Positions 8,523 through 19,374 of a DNA stretch of 64,000 nt are shown here, piece by piece. Numbering within the stretch: position 1 is the stretch's first letter; every line of letters starts with the position of its first letter. The DNA lies in assembly GCA_037176885.1 (NCBI GenBank), contig JAWWNJ010000089.1, positions 868,001-932,000 of the forward strand. The letters run 5' to 3'. This DNA comes from Favolaschia claudopus (Eukaryota > Basidiomycota > Agaricomycetes > Agaricales > Mycenaceae). A program made the translations under genes and the position numbers. The notes under the pieces were generated by a model. It saw only the letters and a program-made list of their open reading frames with translations, was not told the DNA's origin and made no database searches.

Positions 8523-11329
8523 GGTGGTACGTGGAAGAGTTGGAGTTGTGGGTCCAGCAACAAGGGAATCCTTTTATTGTACCCAGTGTACCCACATCAT
8601 CACCATAGAAACAGCAAGAGAGAGATTTGAGCGACAAGAAAGCGACAAGTGCATTTCACAAATAAAGCCTTCCGCGACTCGTCGGAGGAGTTCAGTTTAC
8701 CTCTTGAAGTTGAAGAGTCCAAACTTGAGCCAAAGGAAAAACAGGGAAAAACGAACCACAGCCGCTCAATTTGTCCACCAAAAAAGAGAGAGTACTTGCG
8801 CAGGAAGCAAGCGCATAGCACTTACCTGCTATACAGAGCAAACTGAGCCTCAAATGTACCAATGGTCGGAAATTGAAGGAACGCAAGAAGCAAAAGTAGT
8901 ATTCGCGGTCAAGCCGGGCCGACGCGTTCAGGGTTAGGGTTAGACGTTGGACTCTTCTTCCATCAAGTTTTTAGTTGTCAAGACCGCCATCTTCATTCCT
9001 GGATTTTTCTCGTTCCTCGCGCTTCAGGCTGTCCTGACGAGCCAATGTTGAACTTTGAACCCGTGGCCATCATTCAATACACGAATATTCGTCTGGAAAC
9101 CCCTTCAAATCTCACAAAACACGCCTAGGATACGCTTGAACGCGTTGAGTCCCCGCTGACCAGACGACGGCCGCGCATCGACCCTGAAGTTACCGTTGAT
9201 TCTGTCGCGCGTAATTGGTATACGACCTGAACTAGGAACCCGAATGGTGAGGGTAATGCCGGCCGCAAGTACTGTGTAACAATGTGTTAATTTTCTCTCT
9301 AGTTTCGATAGGGCGGTCGCCATTGGCCACATCCGATGAATGCAGGTAGACTGTGCGAAAACCTTTGCAAGCCGCTAGAGCAGAGGATGGTGGAACGTTT
9401 GCTCACCGGTGCGGAGATTTAGTTTAGTTGCGAAAAGTTCGTAGGCTGTTGGGCTTTTGGTGCATCCGTTGTACTCGAAGAACTTCAAAATCTGATCCCC
9501 TCGCAGGTGGATGCGGAGGGATCACACCCTATCGCGTTTGATCTCCGCACTGCGCTCAGCAACTAGTGGGACCGACGCACTGAGATTTCGACACGTCGAT
9601 TTACAAATTCATACAGTCTGGTCGTCTATTTACCCTACTGGCTACCGGCTTGCGAAGGAACAAAGGTACAACAACAGAGCCACCACAGCTTAGTCGGCAT
9701 CGACACTCTAGGCGCTTATCGTTTGCGAACATCGTCGCGTCGTAATCGACCAGGAAAATGCTAAGCCGGTCTTCAAGGAGCACAAATACTTCGCAAACCA
9801 AGACGCAATCCCTCGCCCCTTTATTCCGCGATGTGGCGTACCCTCCCTACTCGAGGCGCTTGTCCATCACGTACTCAAGTCCCGCTCTCCTCGCGGGGGA
9901 CGCACGGAGAGTGGTCAAGTTCATCCTGACGCGACTGTGCTAGCCTTCGCAGGCTTGACTCTCCGCTCCTGCGTGTACGATTATCATCGCGCCATCGTAT
10001 CGCGGAGCAGGATGAGATCAGCCACTATGTTGTCTAAGACGTTAGTGTTCGCGGGATAGGCAGGCGATATGGCATGGGCTACCCCAGCGTCTGGGGCGGT
10101 CACGAATTGCTCGCTGTACTAGTAGTGGGTATGAGCCGCGCCAGAGGTGCGGGCAGGTGGGAAGGGAGATAGGGTCTGGGCGGGGACAGTATTGATTCGC
10201 TCGGAATTGGAGCGCGTCGAAGGTCGCTTTAGCGTTCTGTGTCATGCGTTGATGAGGAGGGGAGAAGGTCGAGGAGGAGAAGGAACTACGTGTATACTGG
10301 GTGGGAATCAGTCCCCCCTGCCTCTTCACGACAGCATTGAGCGGGAGTTTCTCGATCAGACTCTCAGTAAGAATCACTTTACTCCTGCTTATGACCAATC
10401 CACTCACATATACGCAGTCTCGCTAGTAAATGCCCGTCCAAACGATTTGGTGCCCCTGGGCGCCATCCCCGCGCCGGCCCCGAGATATCGTTGCCGTGCT
10501 ATTCTCCAACTGCTGCTCCTCCTGGTCACAATGGACTCTGGATTCACTAGCGGCCGTCGACCTTTGCTACGGGCTGCGGATTTACGCTGGTTGTCTCCAT
10601 ATCTTCAATCGCTTTCTTTTCTCGCAACTCGCGCCGCGCACACTTTGTGATGTTCTCTTTGCAATCGTGGGGCACCAGTCGCTGTTTTTGTTGGCGTACA
10701 CTCTTTAGAAGCGCTCGATCCTGTCGCTGGAATCAATGCTTAGTCAGCAGGCTTCGCATGTGCCTTTTGTGATCAAGCTCTCTCACCGTTTACCGCTGGC
10801 CGAGCGGATGGGCCGGGATGTCTCCATTCAAATGCTTTCTCGCTGCTGCATGTGTCGCTGCTAGACCGGTGCGCGTTGGGGGCATGAGGGGTGCGGGCCG
10901 GCGGATGGCGCAGAGAGAACGCAACGAAGGACGCAGATGAGGCGTATTTCGGAATGTGGGAGGAATGGTTTCGTTCTTGGAAGACTCTGTGTTGTGCGAG
11001 TGAGGTACTCGGGATGTGAGGGAATCGCAGCACGTAACGGAGGAGGTTTCGGAGGCTGAGTTACACGTTGTCCGAGGGAGAGATAAGGGTTAATTGGAAT
11101 GAAGCAGGTCGGGTTTCGTTTCATCTTTGACAGTAGAACGCGTTGATTGACTGTTTACGATTAGTCTCAGAACTTCCAGAGAATTCCCAAACTCGCTAAA
11201 ACTTTACACGGACCTCAAACGGCAGGTTCCCAATCGACATGCAAGCTTGTATTCATTCGGCGACCGAAACTTGTGTCGCGTCAAACAAAGAAATTAACAC
11301 TACTCTGCGTCGAATTCTTAGACGCCCTA
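8523..11329. other. gene-poor 2.8-kb region
   Basis: No intact gene recognised. A telomere-like run GGGTTAGGGTTAG lies at 8931-8943. Stretches at 9.4-10.0 kb read as protein-like in changing frames (for example a plus-strand segment encoding FKEHKYFANQDAIPRPF near 9.77 kb), which suggests an old, heavily broken gene of unknown family. The 10.1-11.1 kb part has open frames on both strands without motifs. Confidence 0.35.
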
Positions 11330-11498
11330 GCCCGACAACCTCCTCGCTGATACGCCTGGCCCGCTCTTTCATGAACTTCTCTCCTGCGTCGTGATCACCC
11401 AGAGCGATACTCAACGGTCCCTCAACGGAACGAAAACTCTTCGAAGCAGCATTCGAGAAATGCCAATCCTTTGCCCAGATGGGAGGCAGGGATCGCAA
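11330..11498 (-). pseudogene. C-terminal fragment of the thioester reductase
   Basis: Minus-strand translation contains DWHFSNAASKSFRSVEGPL and LGDHDAG-KFMKERARRISEEV, which match residues 349-391 of the reductase at 0.3-1.5 kb almost residue by residue. The N-terminal nine-tenths, including the Rossmann fold and the catalytic Tyr/Lys, is absent, and after SEEV the frame runs off without the SKL end. This is a third, dead copy of that family. Confidence 0.7.
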
Positions 11499-11886
11499 AC
11501 GCCTAGCAGTGCAGGAATCGAAGGGACGGGAGAACTACCAGAATCATCAGGTTAGTTTCACTTCACCTGCAACAATAGAGACTATTGGCTAACCGCACAC
11601 GGTTGGTCGCAGCCAGGCTCCAGGGATGGTGATTCGTCAGGTAGAGCGTTGCCGAGTATATGTACTCGCAGGTTTCTTCGAGTGACTTCCCAGCTCGCCT
11701 CCTTGTCGTCGTTAGAAATTTCTTCCTTCTTACCTTCGTATCCTGTAAATACTAGCATTTCTGATAATACATAGATGTATCTGGTTCGCTTTTCGACGCT
11801 TTGAAATTGAATATTGCGAATATTGAATCTTCACTGAGAGGAAAATATTGCCTTATTAGGCAACTCTCCGCTTGCTCTGCTTCACC
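11499..11886. other. intergenic, promoter side of F-box copy 5
   Basis: No gene seen. It separates a minus-strand pseudogene fragment from the plus-strand F-box gene, so it should contain that gene's promoter; no clear TATA box. Confidence 0.35.
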
Positions 11887-13251
11887 ATGTCGTCGGCGGC
11901 GGCCTTCGTCGCAGGGCTACGGGAGCATATACACGAACTCACAGATACCATACGGCTTCAAGAGCGTCTGCTCTGCGATCTGAAGGAGGAACATCGGCGG
12001 GCTCGAAAGCAGCTAAACTCGTTTGTGGATCCAATGGCCCGTTTGCCGGTGGAATTGCTCTCTGAGATATTCACGCTTTGTGTCTCGGGTATATCTCGAG
12101 CTCGAATCAACTGCTGTGAGGCTCCAATGTCGCTCCTTCAAGTTTGCCAGTCGTGGCGTGACGTTGCACTCGCGATCCCAAATCTGTGGACTCGACTTAG
12201 GGTAGAGGACTTGCCATGCAGCGACGAGTTTGTGGACATGTGTACTGCCTGGGTTGGGAGGGCTAAGGGCAAGCCCTTGTCTCTCTCATTATCTGGGGTT
12301 CTGAACATTTCTCGCAATGTGCGACGACTGCTCGACGTCTGTGGTCGACAACTGCACGAACTGTCGCTGGAGCTCCAAGACGAAGGACTTCTTGACCGAC
12401 GCATTGACCTGCAAGGAGCTACGTTTCCATCATTGCGAACCCTCATTCTCACATCCGCATCCCGAACACCCATTTGCACCCCAAAGGACTCGGTGGAGTT
12501 ACTACGTGCAGCTCCCGCGCTTTCGGAGTGTTATTTTCACGGTATGAGATATTCGAGGATTGGGTTTGGGGAGGGATATATATCCCCTTTGACCCACGCA
12601 TATCTGACCACACTACATCTGGGTCATTCTGACGATGCCGACGCCGAGATCTCGAAGAACAGTGCCGTCGTCTTGAAGTATCTCACCCTCCCTGCGCTTC
12701 GGGACCTTGTCGTAACCGAGCTGGATATTTCGGAGAGCGAGACGATCTCGTTCTTCACCCGCTCATCGCCCCCACTATACCGTTTAGAGCTGATTATCAA
12801 GGAGCACACTGCCAGTATGAATTGGGGCCCTGGCACTTTGGCGCAGTGTCTTCAGGTTATCCCCACACTCGAGGAACTCAGGGTGTCCGGTCCTGGCTGT
12901 GCGTCTGCATTGCTGGTATTGATGATCAACGAGCGCATTCTCCCGAACCTGCGCCACTTTACGGTCTGGCCGTCGAATCCGCAGCGTGCAGATTATAGTC
13001 TTGTTTTGGCGCTGCTCAGCTCGAGATCGACGCTCGAGTCGTTCAAATTCATGCTCGGCAGTTCTTGGCCTCACGATGAGGATGTGTTTGCGTTGCGGGA
13101 ACTTGCAGATAGCAGAGGGATTAATATTCACGTGGGACCGTTTGGAATTAACTACATTGACTTAAGGTGCGGCTTGAAACTTCTCTTTCATGATTCAGAA
13201 TGCATACATCCCGCTGATCCCGAGTATAGTAGGTGCAAAAATGCCGGCTGA
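11887..13251 (+). CDS. F-box/LRR protein, array copy 5
   Basis: 454 aa, one exon, first of the plus-strand set. Leader helix residues 8-43 (AGLREHIHELTDTIRLQ...), F-box from VDPMARLPVELLSEIF (47-62), QVCQSWRDVALAIPNLW, LRR-like body, LTLPALRDLVV and TRSSPPLYRLEL near 270-290, and IHVGPFGINYID near the end. After that motif the frame continues for about 24 residues with no counterpart in other copies, suggesting loss of the original stop. ATG at 11887 is in CACCATGTCG; the frame opens five codons upstream with no ATG. It is most like array copy 10 (40.5 kb) in the leader. Confidence 0.86.
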   Translation: MSSAAAFVAGLREHIHELTDTIRLQERLLCDLKEEHRRARKQLNSFVDPMARLPVELLSEIFTLCVSGISRARINCCEAPMSLLQVCQSWRDVALAIPNLWTRLRVEDLPCSDEFVDMCTAWVGRAKGKPLSLSLSGVLNISRNVRRLLDVCGRQLHELSLELQDEGLLDRRIDLQGATFPSLRTLILTSASRTPICTPKDSVELLRAAPALSECYFHGMRYSRIGFGEGYISPLTHAYLTTLHLGHSDDADAEISKNSAVVLKYLTLPALRDLVVTELDISESETISFFTRSSPPLYRLELIIKEHTASMNWGPGTLAQCLQVIPTLEELRVSGPGCASALLVLMINERILPNLRHFTVWPSNPQRADYSLVLALLSSRSTLESFKFMLGSSWPHDEDVFALRELADSRGINIHVGPFGINYIDLRCGLKLLFHDSECIHPADPEYSRCKNAG

Positions 13252-14144
13252 ACCCTACGTATGACGGAATCCGAGTCAGCCATTGGAACGACGCCGGACT
13301 GGAAATTGTACACTATAGATCGACAATGCTAACTACTATCCGACAGAGCCAGATTGTATATACAGTGTATCATCCTTGGATTCATTTGTACTAATATGTA
13401 CATAGCATCTTCGTTACATATCTTGGAAATACCCGAATTTTGGAGTGGCAGTGATTTGTCGTATGGGCGCCAAGCGCCCGCAGCGTGTTCTGATCCCAGC
13501 GGACGAGATTCGCGAGAAACTCGAGCCGTTGGAAACTTGGAATTTTGGAATCAGACGACTTCGGAATTTGCTGACTCACCTCTGATGCCAACGTCAAAGA
13601 CGCTGGAGGTGTCGTTGGCGTTCATCCACCGTACCGTCAAGCTCTGCAGTCTAGCTGTTAGATTTCATGATGAAGGCTATTCTGGACAATTTCGCACATC
13701 AAATCGCCTTGGCTTAGAGTTTTGACCGCAAGAATTGCGTGGCCTGATTCTCCGACACATCTCGCGGGCTTGAGGAATCAAGATTAATCAAGACCTACCT
13801 CAACGTCTCCCGACCGGGTTTTGAATGGCCGGCTTCCAGCCTGTGTAGTGTTGATGAAGGTCAGGGACTACGCTTGGGGAAGAAGGATTGAGGTTTCTTT
13901 GGAAGTTTTTCAATCATTACGAGCTACCGGTGAGCCCATATGCTCTCCTCCTTATCATCCAGCTTTTCTAATTACTACGCGCATCCAAGAGTGCGCCATT
14001 TTCAAGCCGTTTGGATGGATACTATTCGTTCTTCTTTGTGGCTGGTAATATGTGCGTGCTTTAAACTCGAGACCCCGTTTGTTATGCTCATTCTCGAATT
14101 GCCAACTTTCTCCAGGTGAAGTACAAGTTTTACATGCGAATTTT
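13252..14144. other. intergenic, no gene seen
   Basis: About 0.9 kb between F-box copy 5 and the transcription-factor pseudogene. Short open frames only. The N-terminal part expected of a complete zinc-cluster factor, including the Zn2Cys6 motif, was not found here. Confidence 0.35.
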
Positions 14145-15618
14145 ATGAAGGCGTACTCGAGCAGATGTCATTGTATCTTCGCCGCGAGGCACGCACCCCA
14201 ACCCCCGTCCTCCCCAGCTATGTCCTCATCAGACTCTCCTGCCCCTTCGCAATATATGTGGCCCGCCGGCGATGCCTTCCTCTTTCGAGCAAAAGTACTC
14301 CTCGACAGTTCCTATGCTTCTTCGCGGGCAAGTACTTGTCAGGCGCTTCTGCTTATGGGGTTCCGTGAGATTGGTATTGGTGTGATGGCGCAGGCGTGGA
14401 TTACATCGGAATGGCGGTACGGATGGCGCAGGATCTAGGGATGCAGCGGGACGCGGATGGGTGGGTGCGCGCTGGAGTGAGGGTCGGTGGGAAGTACACT
14501 TATGCGGGTGGAAGTGTGGGGGTGAGTGTGTTGAAGGCAACGAGGTCGGAGTCGTTATTGAGAGGGCGGGATGGTGTTGTTGACAGCGAGATGGGTGGGC
14601 AAGTGGACGGAGAACATGATGAGGGCGGTAGGCAGGAGGATGGGAAGCTTTTTGGGAGATGGGAAATTGGTGAGAGGCGAAGGATATGCTATGCGTGCGT
14701 CATCATGGACAAGTATGTTAGCACGTATATTGGTATGTTCTCGTTTTCGTCTTTCTAGGCTATGTATTCCCCTGGTTTTGTTGACTATGCTTTACTTACA
14801 GGTCGTCCTCTAGCAATCTTCGAACGGGACTTTGACACATCGCTTCTGAGCGAAAGCGATGCAGAAGAGTTGGAGGAATGGGGTCCGGCACCGGACGCTA
14901 TCACTCCCGCGTCCCGAACACGTCATTTCGTGCTTCAATGCCTCAGCAAGACTCGGTTCGTCAACACTCATATCGTTTTAGCCATCTCATCATCATCTGT
15001 GAATCGTAGCCGGCGTATTGAACCACATCGTACAATCCATATACGCCCTGCGGCCAGCAGCTAGTCGGCATGCGGAACAGGTTGTACTCGACGAGGAACT
15101 CGAGAAATGGCGGCTCTCACTTCCAGCGCATCTGCAACATGACCCGGCGCGCACTCTCCGTAGCGGTGGTGATACCCCGCATCCGCAAGTGTTGACGCTT
15201 CATATGCAGTATTGGACTGCGGTTCTCCTTCTACACCGTCCCTTGTATGTCCATCGATATTCATTCTCGTGACTGACACTGATCGCATTCGCAGTATCCG
15301 GCAAACTGTTACTCGGAACAAACAGTGAGTTACTATCTTCGCGTTCAGTTCTAGTTACTGAGGTCTCGACTTGGTCGTCTCAGCAGTCCAGCGCCAGAAG
15401 ATCAGGATGTTAGGGGGGTTGCAGAGAAGAGCTACGACCTTTGTGCAGCCGCTGCGAACCATATCACAACCATAGGTCTGTAGCAATCTCTGCTCGTGTT
15501 ACGGTGCTGACCATGTCCTCTGCAGCCACTTTATTTTCCGAGACATACACCCTTGAGCACTGCCCAGTCTTCCTATGTTACTATATTTTCACGGCCAGCA
15601 TCATGCATGCCACTGCGC
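14145..15618 (+). pseudogene. broken fungal-specific transcription factor (Fungal_trans domain)
   Basis: Translation in pieces gives the middle homology region of zinc-cluster regulators: AGDAFLFRAKVLLDSSYASS, CQALLLMGFREIGIG, then after a one-base frameshift at about 14400 YIGMAVRMAQDLGMQRDADGW, WEIGERRRICYACVIMDKYVS, GRPLAIFERDFDTSL, LNHIVQSIYALRPAASRHAE, VLTLHMQYWTAVLLLHRP, and HCPVFLCYYIFTASIMHAT. Introns with GT..AG ends still fit (for example 14733-14801). No Zn2Cys6 DNA-binding motif precedes it and homology stops near 15.62 kb, so both ends are missing. Known members bind DNA in the nucleus and regulate metabolic genes. Called pseudogene because of the frameshift and the missing ends. 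Confidence 0.75.
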
Positions 15619-16273
15619 GTGAGTACTTGTTTGATACATCCTGCGAGGAATTCCTCCGACTCGGCCCCCCTTCCACCTACCTTTGCTTCCATTGCCAGCA
15701 TATTTCCGCCATTCGCTGGGAAACTGTCGATGTGTCGAAAGTGCTGCAAGTATGTCTGCGTCCGATAGCTGTTTAGTGCACTCATACGCTCAGGTTCCAA
15801 TAGACCGTTTACCCTCTCATCCAACGCGCACCTCGATCTCAGCGAATTTATGACACTCGGCGTCTCCTCCGTCGTCGCTTGTGGTTTTCGACTACTTGTC
15901 TCTGCTACGATCTCACAAGAGCCGATATGACTTCATTTAAGTTGTCCACAAATGCTTCTGGCCGCTCAGTACGCCGTTCCGAGATTTGAGTGATCTTCTG
16001 CTTATTCTTACCCTTCCATCCAGGCTGTTCGATGCGCGCATAAGCGACTCTGTCGCCAATTCAAGTTATGATTGCGCCACCAGATATTACAGTGTCGTGG
16101 CCGCCGTGGTTAGGATGTACCTGCACCTTCTCTCTTGCTTTCGTGTGCGCAACCACCCACAACCAACCTCCAGAATTTCAGTCAAATTTCAGTGCTCAAG
16201 TCTTCACCGTGAAGCCGTCAAACGTCGTCCCTTGACGACTGCCGTTCGGTCGTTACAGCCGAGGCCGAGTCGC
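15619..16273. other. intergenic, no gene seen
   Basis: No recognisable gene between the transcription-factor remnant and the promoter of F-box copy 6. Confidence 0.35.
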
Positions 16274-16280
16274 TATAAAG
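16274..16280 (+). promoter_or_regulatory. candidate TATA box of F-box copy 6
   Basis: TATAAAG lies 83 bp upstream of the ATG at 16363, a typical distance for a fungal core promoter with a short leader. Confidence 0.4.
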
Positions 16281-16362
16281 TGATAAAGCCTTTCCTTGTG
16301 GTCGTTCCCTCGGACTTCAAAGTTACTTCGCTTTGCATACAGTCTCCTCTCTTCCTATCACC

Positions 16363-17604
16363 ATGCCGCAACCCTCTACGCACGCACAATCGCAAACCCT
16401 CAATGGCCCCCCGGATGCTGTAGATTTTGCGAACCAGGGACTTTCAAAAACAGGCATGCAGCAGGATCCGATAGCTCGCCTACCATTGGAGCTGCAATCC
16501 GAGATCTTGATACACTGCGCATCCTCCGAATCCGCACCACATCCCTCGAAGCCTCCATTATCCCTCCTCAGCATCTCCCGCCAGTGGCGTGCCATCGCTC
16601 TCGCTACACCCAGACTATGGGCGGACCTCCGCATCCAATCTTCACGGACGCGAAAATCATCCTCCTACCTCGAGCACTGTCACGCATGGATCCAGCGCGC
16701 GCGCGACGCTCCTCTTTCACTCGCGCTCTACGGCGACCTCATCGTCGACCATGCCATCCGCGACTTCATGCATAGCTACAAGCTTGCGCACCTATCGTTA
16801 GAAATGGGGTCTATTATCACGCACGGCCACGACTGTCGACAGATCGAGATTTTCGATCCATATCTTCCGCACCTGAAGACCCTCTCCATTAGTGTCTACC
16901 GCGGCATGACTCTCGGGCACGTCAGCGACTGGATGGCGCTTCTTGCAGCGGCGCCGCGGCTGGTGGAATGCACGATGGAGAATATCGTGTACGTCGAGTC
17001 AAGATATGCTTATATATCGCCCCAACCATTAATCCATACGTCTCTGCGAAAATTGTGGCTGGGGCGACCATGGGACGGCGATCATCGAAGCTGTAGAATT
17101 GTGCCGACAAACAGCGCTGTCGTCTTGGATCTCACTACCCTCCCTGCCTTGCGAGATCTTTACATATCGCAGTTCGACATCTCGATGAACGCATTCATAT
17201 CGTTCCTTGTCGAGTCCTCGCCCCCGCTGGAATCGTTCGGCATGTGCGCGCCGGTGTGCGCGGAGAGCGAGATGACGGGGTGTTTGCGGCTGATGCCGAC
17301 GCTCACGTCGCTGACCCTGGACCGGGGGTGTTACCTGGATGTGTTGAAGATGCTGGCTACGGTGCCGGAGTTGCTCCCGCATCTAAGGCGGCTCACTGTC
17401 TTGCTGAGCTGTCCTGACCGTGAAGTTTGTGATGTTGTGATAGGGCTGATTGGAGGGAGGACGTTGGAGGCGTTTCGCCTCGTTTATTGCGATGTGGAGT
17501 ATGTGGCTGATGAAGATGTGGTGGGCGCGCTGCGGCGTTTTGTGGACGGTGGGATGGAGATTCATTTCGGGCCTGTGGGGAGGAATGTGGTGCAGTCGGT
17601 GTGA
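16363..17604 (+). CDS. F-box/LRR protein lacking the coiled-coil leader, array copy 6
   Basis: 413 aa, one exon, shortest intact member. The first 34 residues are polar and unstructured (MPQPSTHAQSQTLNGPP...) and replace the leader helix seen in the others. The F-box follows from DPIARLPLELQSEIL (35-49), SISRQWRAIALATPRLW, a body with LTTLPALRDLYI and VESSPPLESFGM, and tail DGGMEIHFGPVGRNVV. ATG at 16363 has the CACCATGCC context, close to the array consensus. Loss of the coiled coil may change oligomerisation; that is inference. The 3' third is notably G-rich with poly-purine codons. Confidence 0.86.
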   Translation: MPQPSTHAQSQTLNGPPDAVDFANQGLSKTGMQQDPIARLPLELQSEILIHCASSESAPHPSKPPLSLLSISRQWRAIALATPRLWADLRIQSSRTRKSSSYLEHCHAWIQRARDAPLSLALYGDLIVDHAIRDFMHSYKLAHLSLEMGSIITHGHDCRQIEIFDPYLPHLKTLSISVYRGMTLGHVSDWMALLAAAPRLVECTMENIVYVESRYAYISPQPLIHTSLRKLWLGRPWDGDHRSCRIVPTNSAVVLDLTTLPALRDLYISQFDISMNAFISFLVESSPPLESFGMCAPVCAESEMTGCLRLMPTLTSLTLDRGCYLDVLKMLATVPELLPHLRRLTVLLSCPDREVCDVVIGLIGGRTLEAFRLVYCDVEYVADEDVVGALRRFVDGGMEIHFGPVGRNVVQSV

Positions 17605-18054
17605 GCGTAACACGAATATCGATGGTGTCGTTCTCCGTTATAACGCAGTAGTGCCGTTTCTTTCCCCTCCGCAATCTCGTTCTCTGGGCAGCCTGTCCGG
17701 CGACGATTCACGACAGCATGGGGCTGGAGATGCTCACCTCCGCTCGCCTTGAATCCATTGCGCCCAATTTTCCGTCGCAGCCTAGGTCTCAGTGGTTGTT
17801 CTTGGGTTGTTCCATTCGAGAATTTCTAGAACTATACCTTTGGTAGACGCGACAGACCTTTGATTCATCATCTCTCCTATTTAGTTACCATCCTCATACA
17901 GTATGCCTTGTCTTTATCGCCCATGGACCACACACTATACATACTGTCTCTGAATGAAAAAAAAAATCGCTTGCTCTTGTCGATTTGTCGGCGTTCTTCG
18001 GCCGAGGCAATTCTCCTCCTTGCTCTGCCCACCCATCTCGACTTTCGATTCAGC
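17605..18054. other. intergenic, promoter of F-box copy 7
   Basis: 450 bp with an A9 run at about 17958. The downstream reading frame is open through part of it, but this part has no similarity to other leaders. No gene called. Confidence 0.35.
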
Positions 18055-19374
18055 ATGTCCCGCGATATTGCGGTCTCAAAGCTGCGAACACACATCGACG
18101 AGCTCTCATCCAATATTAGCGACCTAATCAGTCAGCGCGTTCAAGCTCGGCGCCAACTGAATCACTTGCTCGACCCAATGGCGCGGTTGCCCCTAGAGCT
18201 ACAGTCGCACATTTTTCTCTGCGTCGAGCACAAGTCGAATTTCGAACGCAAAGCAGACCCGCACGACGTGCCCATGGTCTTCCTCAATGTCTGTCATCTG
18301 TGGCACGTCATCGCGCTTTCTACGCCGAAATTGTGGACGGAAATCAAGATAGACTCGTTGCCGCGCAGTACCAACTATATCACATTATACAAAAATTGGA
18401 TGGAACGCGCAGGCACGCTTCCTCTATCGCTTTCGCTCGGAGGGTTCTTGGATCCAAAAGACACCTTTGGCGACTTGGTGAAGCAGCATCAAGACCACGT
18501 GCAGAGTCTCACTTTGCGGTGGAAATTACACTCTCGCCCTCCCTCCCACAACGGAAAATCGGTCATCTATATCCAGGGATGCTTTCCCTCGCTTCACAAG
18601 CTGGCCATTTACGCCAAAGGCAACGATGTATACGCTTCAGAGGAGGTGCTGAATGTGTTACGCGCTGCCCCAAATCTTTCATACTGCGAAATTATAGAAG
18701 TCTTTTACGACGAGGATGAGGAAGATCTACTTGACAGCGTGCCGCTGACTCTTACGTCTCTGGAGGAATTGAGACTGGGCCAGCCCCAGTTACACGACTT
18801 CAGGTACAAGGCTGATGTTGCCATTCTGCAATATCTCAGTCTACCTGCGCTAAGGAAACTCAGCCTAACTTTTTTCGGTATCGATTCCGATGTCGATGTA
18901 GTCGTCTCGTTCCTCACTCGCTCGTCGCCGCCGCTAGAGTCGTTCTCACTATCCCTCGGGCATGTATGGCCTGAGGGATTCGTGGAGCGATGTCTTCGTT
19001 CCCTCCCCACCCTCACAGTTCTCGAACTGTGTTCGCAATCCGATGAATTCTCTAGTTTCGTCACAGTCCTTGGCACTTCCTTCAACCTTCTCCTAAATCT
19101 TCGTGCGCTCTCTCTTACCACATTCGATACGGTCGCGATCGACTACACCGCAGTGCTACAAATGCTTAATATGAGGCGATCTACACTACTCCGGAAATTC
19201 GAAGTTTATCTCGAAGAACCCCTCCTGGAGTGGGACGATGATGCGCTTCCTTCCCGGCTCCTTCGCGCTTCCTTCCCTGACGCTGCGACGAAGGTTGCTC
19301 TCCAGCAATTTGTGAAAGATGGAATGGAGATTTTTGTGGGTTTTGGCCAGACGAATGTCGTCGCGATTGAATGA
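18055..19374 (+). CDS. F-box/LRR protein, array copy 7
   Basis: 439 aa, one exon. Leader SKLRTHIDELSSNISDLISQ (8-27), F-box from LLDPMARLPLELQSHIF (38-54), NVCHLWHVIALSTPKLW, LRR-like body with YLSLPALRKLSL and TRSSPPLESFSL, tail KDGMEIFVGFGQTNVV. The start at 18055 (CAGCATGTCCC) is preferred over upstream in-frame methionines because it aligns with the conserved start of paralogues. It shares HxWHVIALSTP and neighbouring wording with copies 8, 11 and 12, suggesting one subfamily. An acidic stretch DEDEEDLLDS interrupts the LRR body. Confidence 0.87.
   Translation: MSRDIAVSKLRTHIDELSSNISDLISQRVQARRQLNHLLDPMARLPLELQSHIFLCVEHKSNFERKADPHDVPMVFLNVCHLWHVIALSTPKLWTEIKIDSLPRSTNYITLYKNWMERAGTLPLSLSLGGFLDPKDTFGDLVKQHQDHVQSLTLRWKLHSRPPSHNGKSVIYIQGCFPSLHKLAIYAKGNDVYASEEVLNVLRAAPNLSYCEIIEVFYDEDEEDLLDSVPLTLTSLEELRLGQPQLHDFRYKADVAILQYLSLPALRKLSLTFFGIDSDVDVVVSFLTRSSPPLESFSLSLGHVWPEGFVERCLRSLPTLTVLELCSQSDEFSSFVTVLGTSFNLLLNLRALSLTTFDTVAIDYTAVLQMLNMRRSTLLRKFEVYLEEPLLEWDDDALPSRLLRASFPDAATKVALQQFVKDGMEIFVGFGQTNVVAIE

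Noticed and set aside
10147..10650. 167-aa plus-strand open frame
   Set aside because: No recognisable domain, overlaps an equally long frame on the other strand, and no start context.
15986..16423. 145-aa open frame before F-box copy 6
   Set aside because: Runs into the real F-box start in another frame; covers the promoter with its TATA box.
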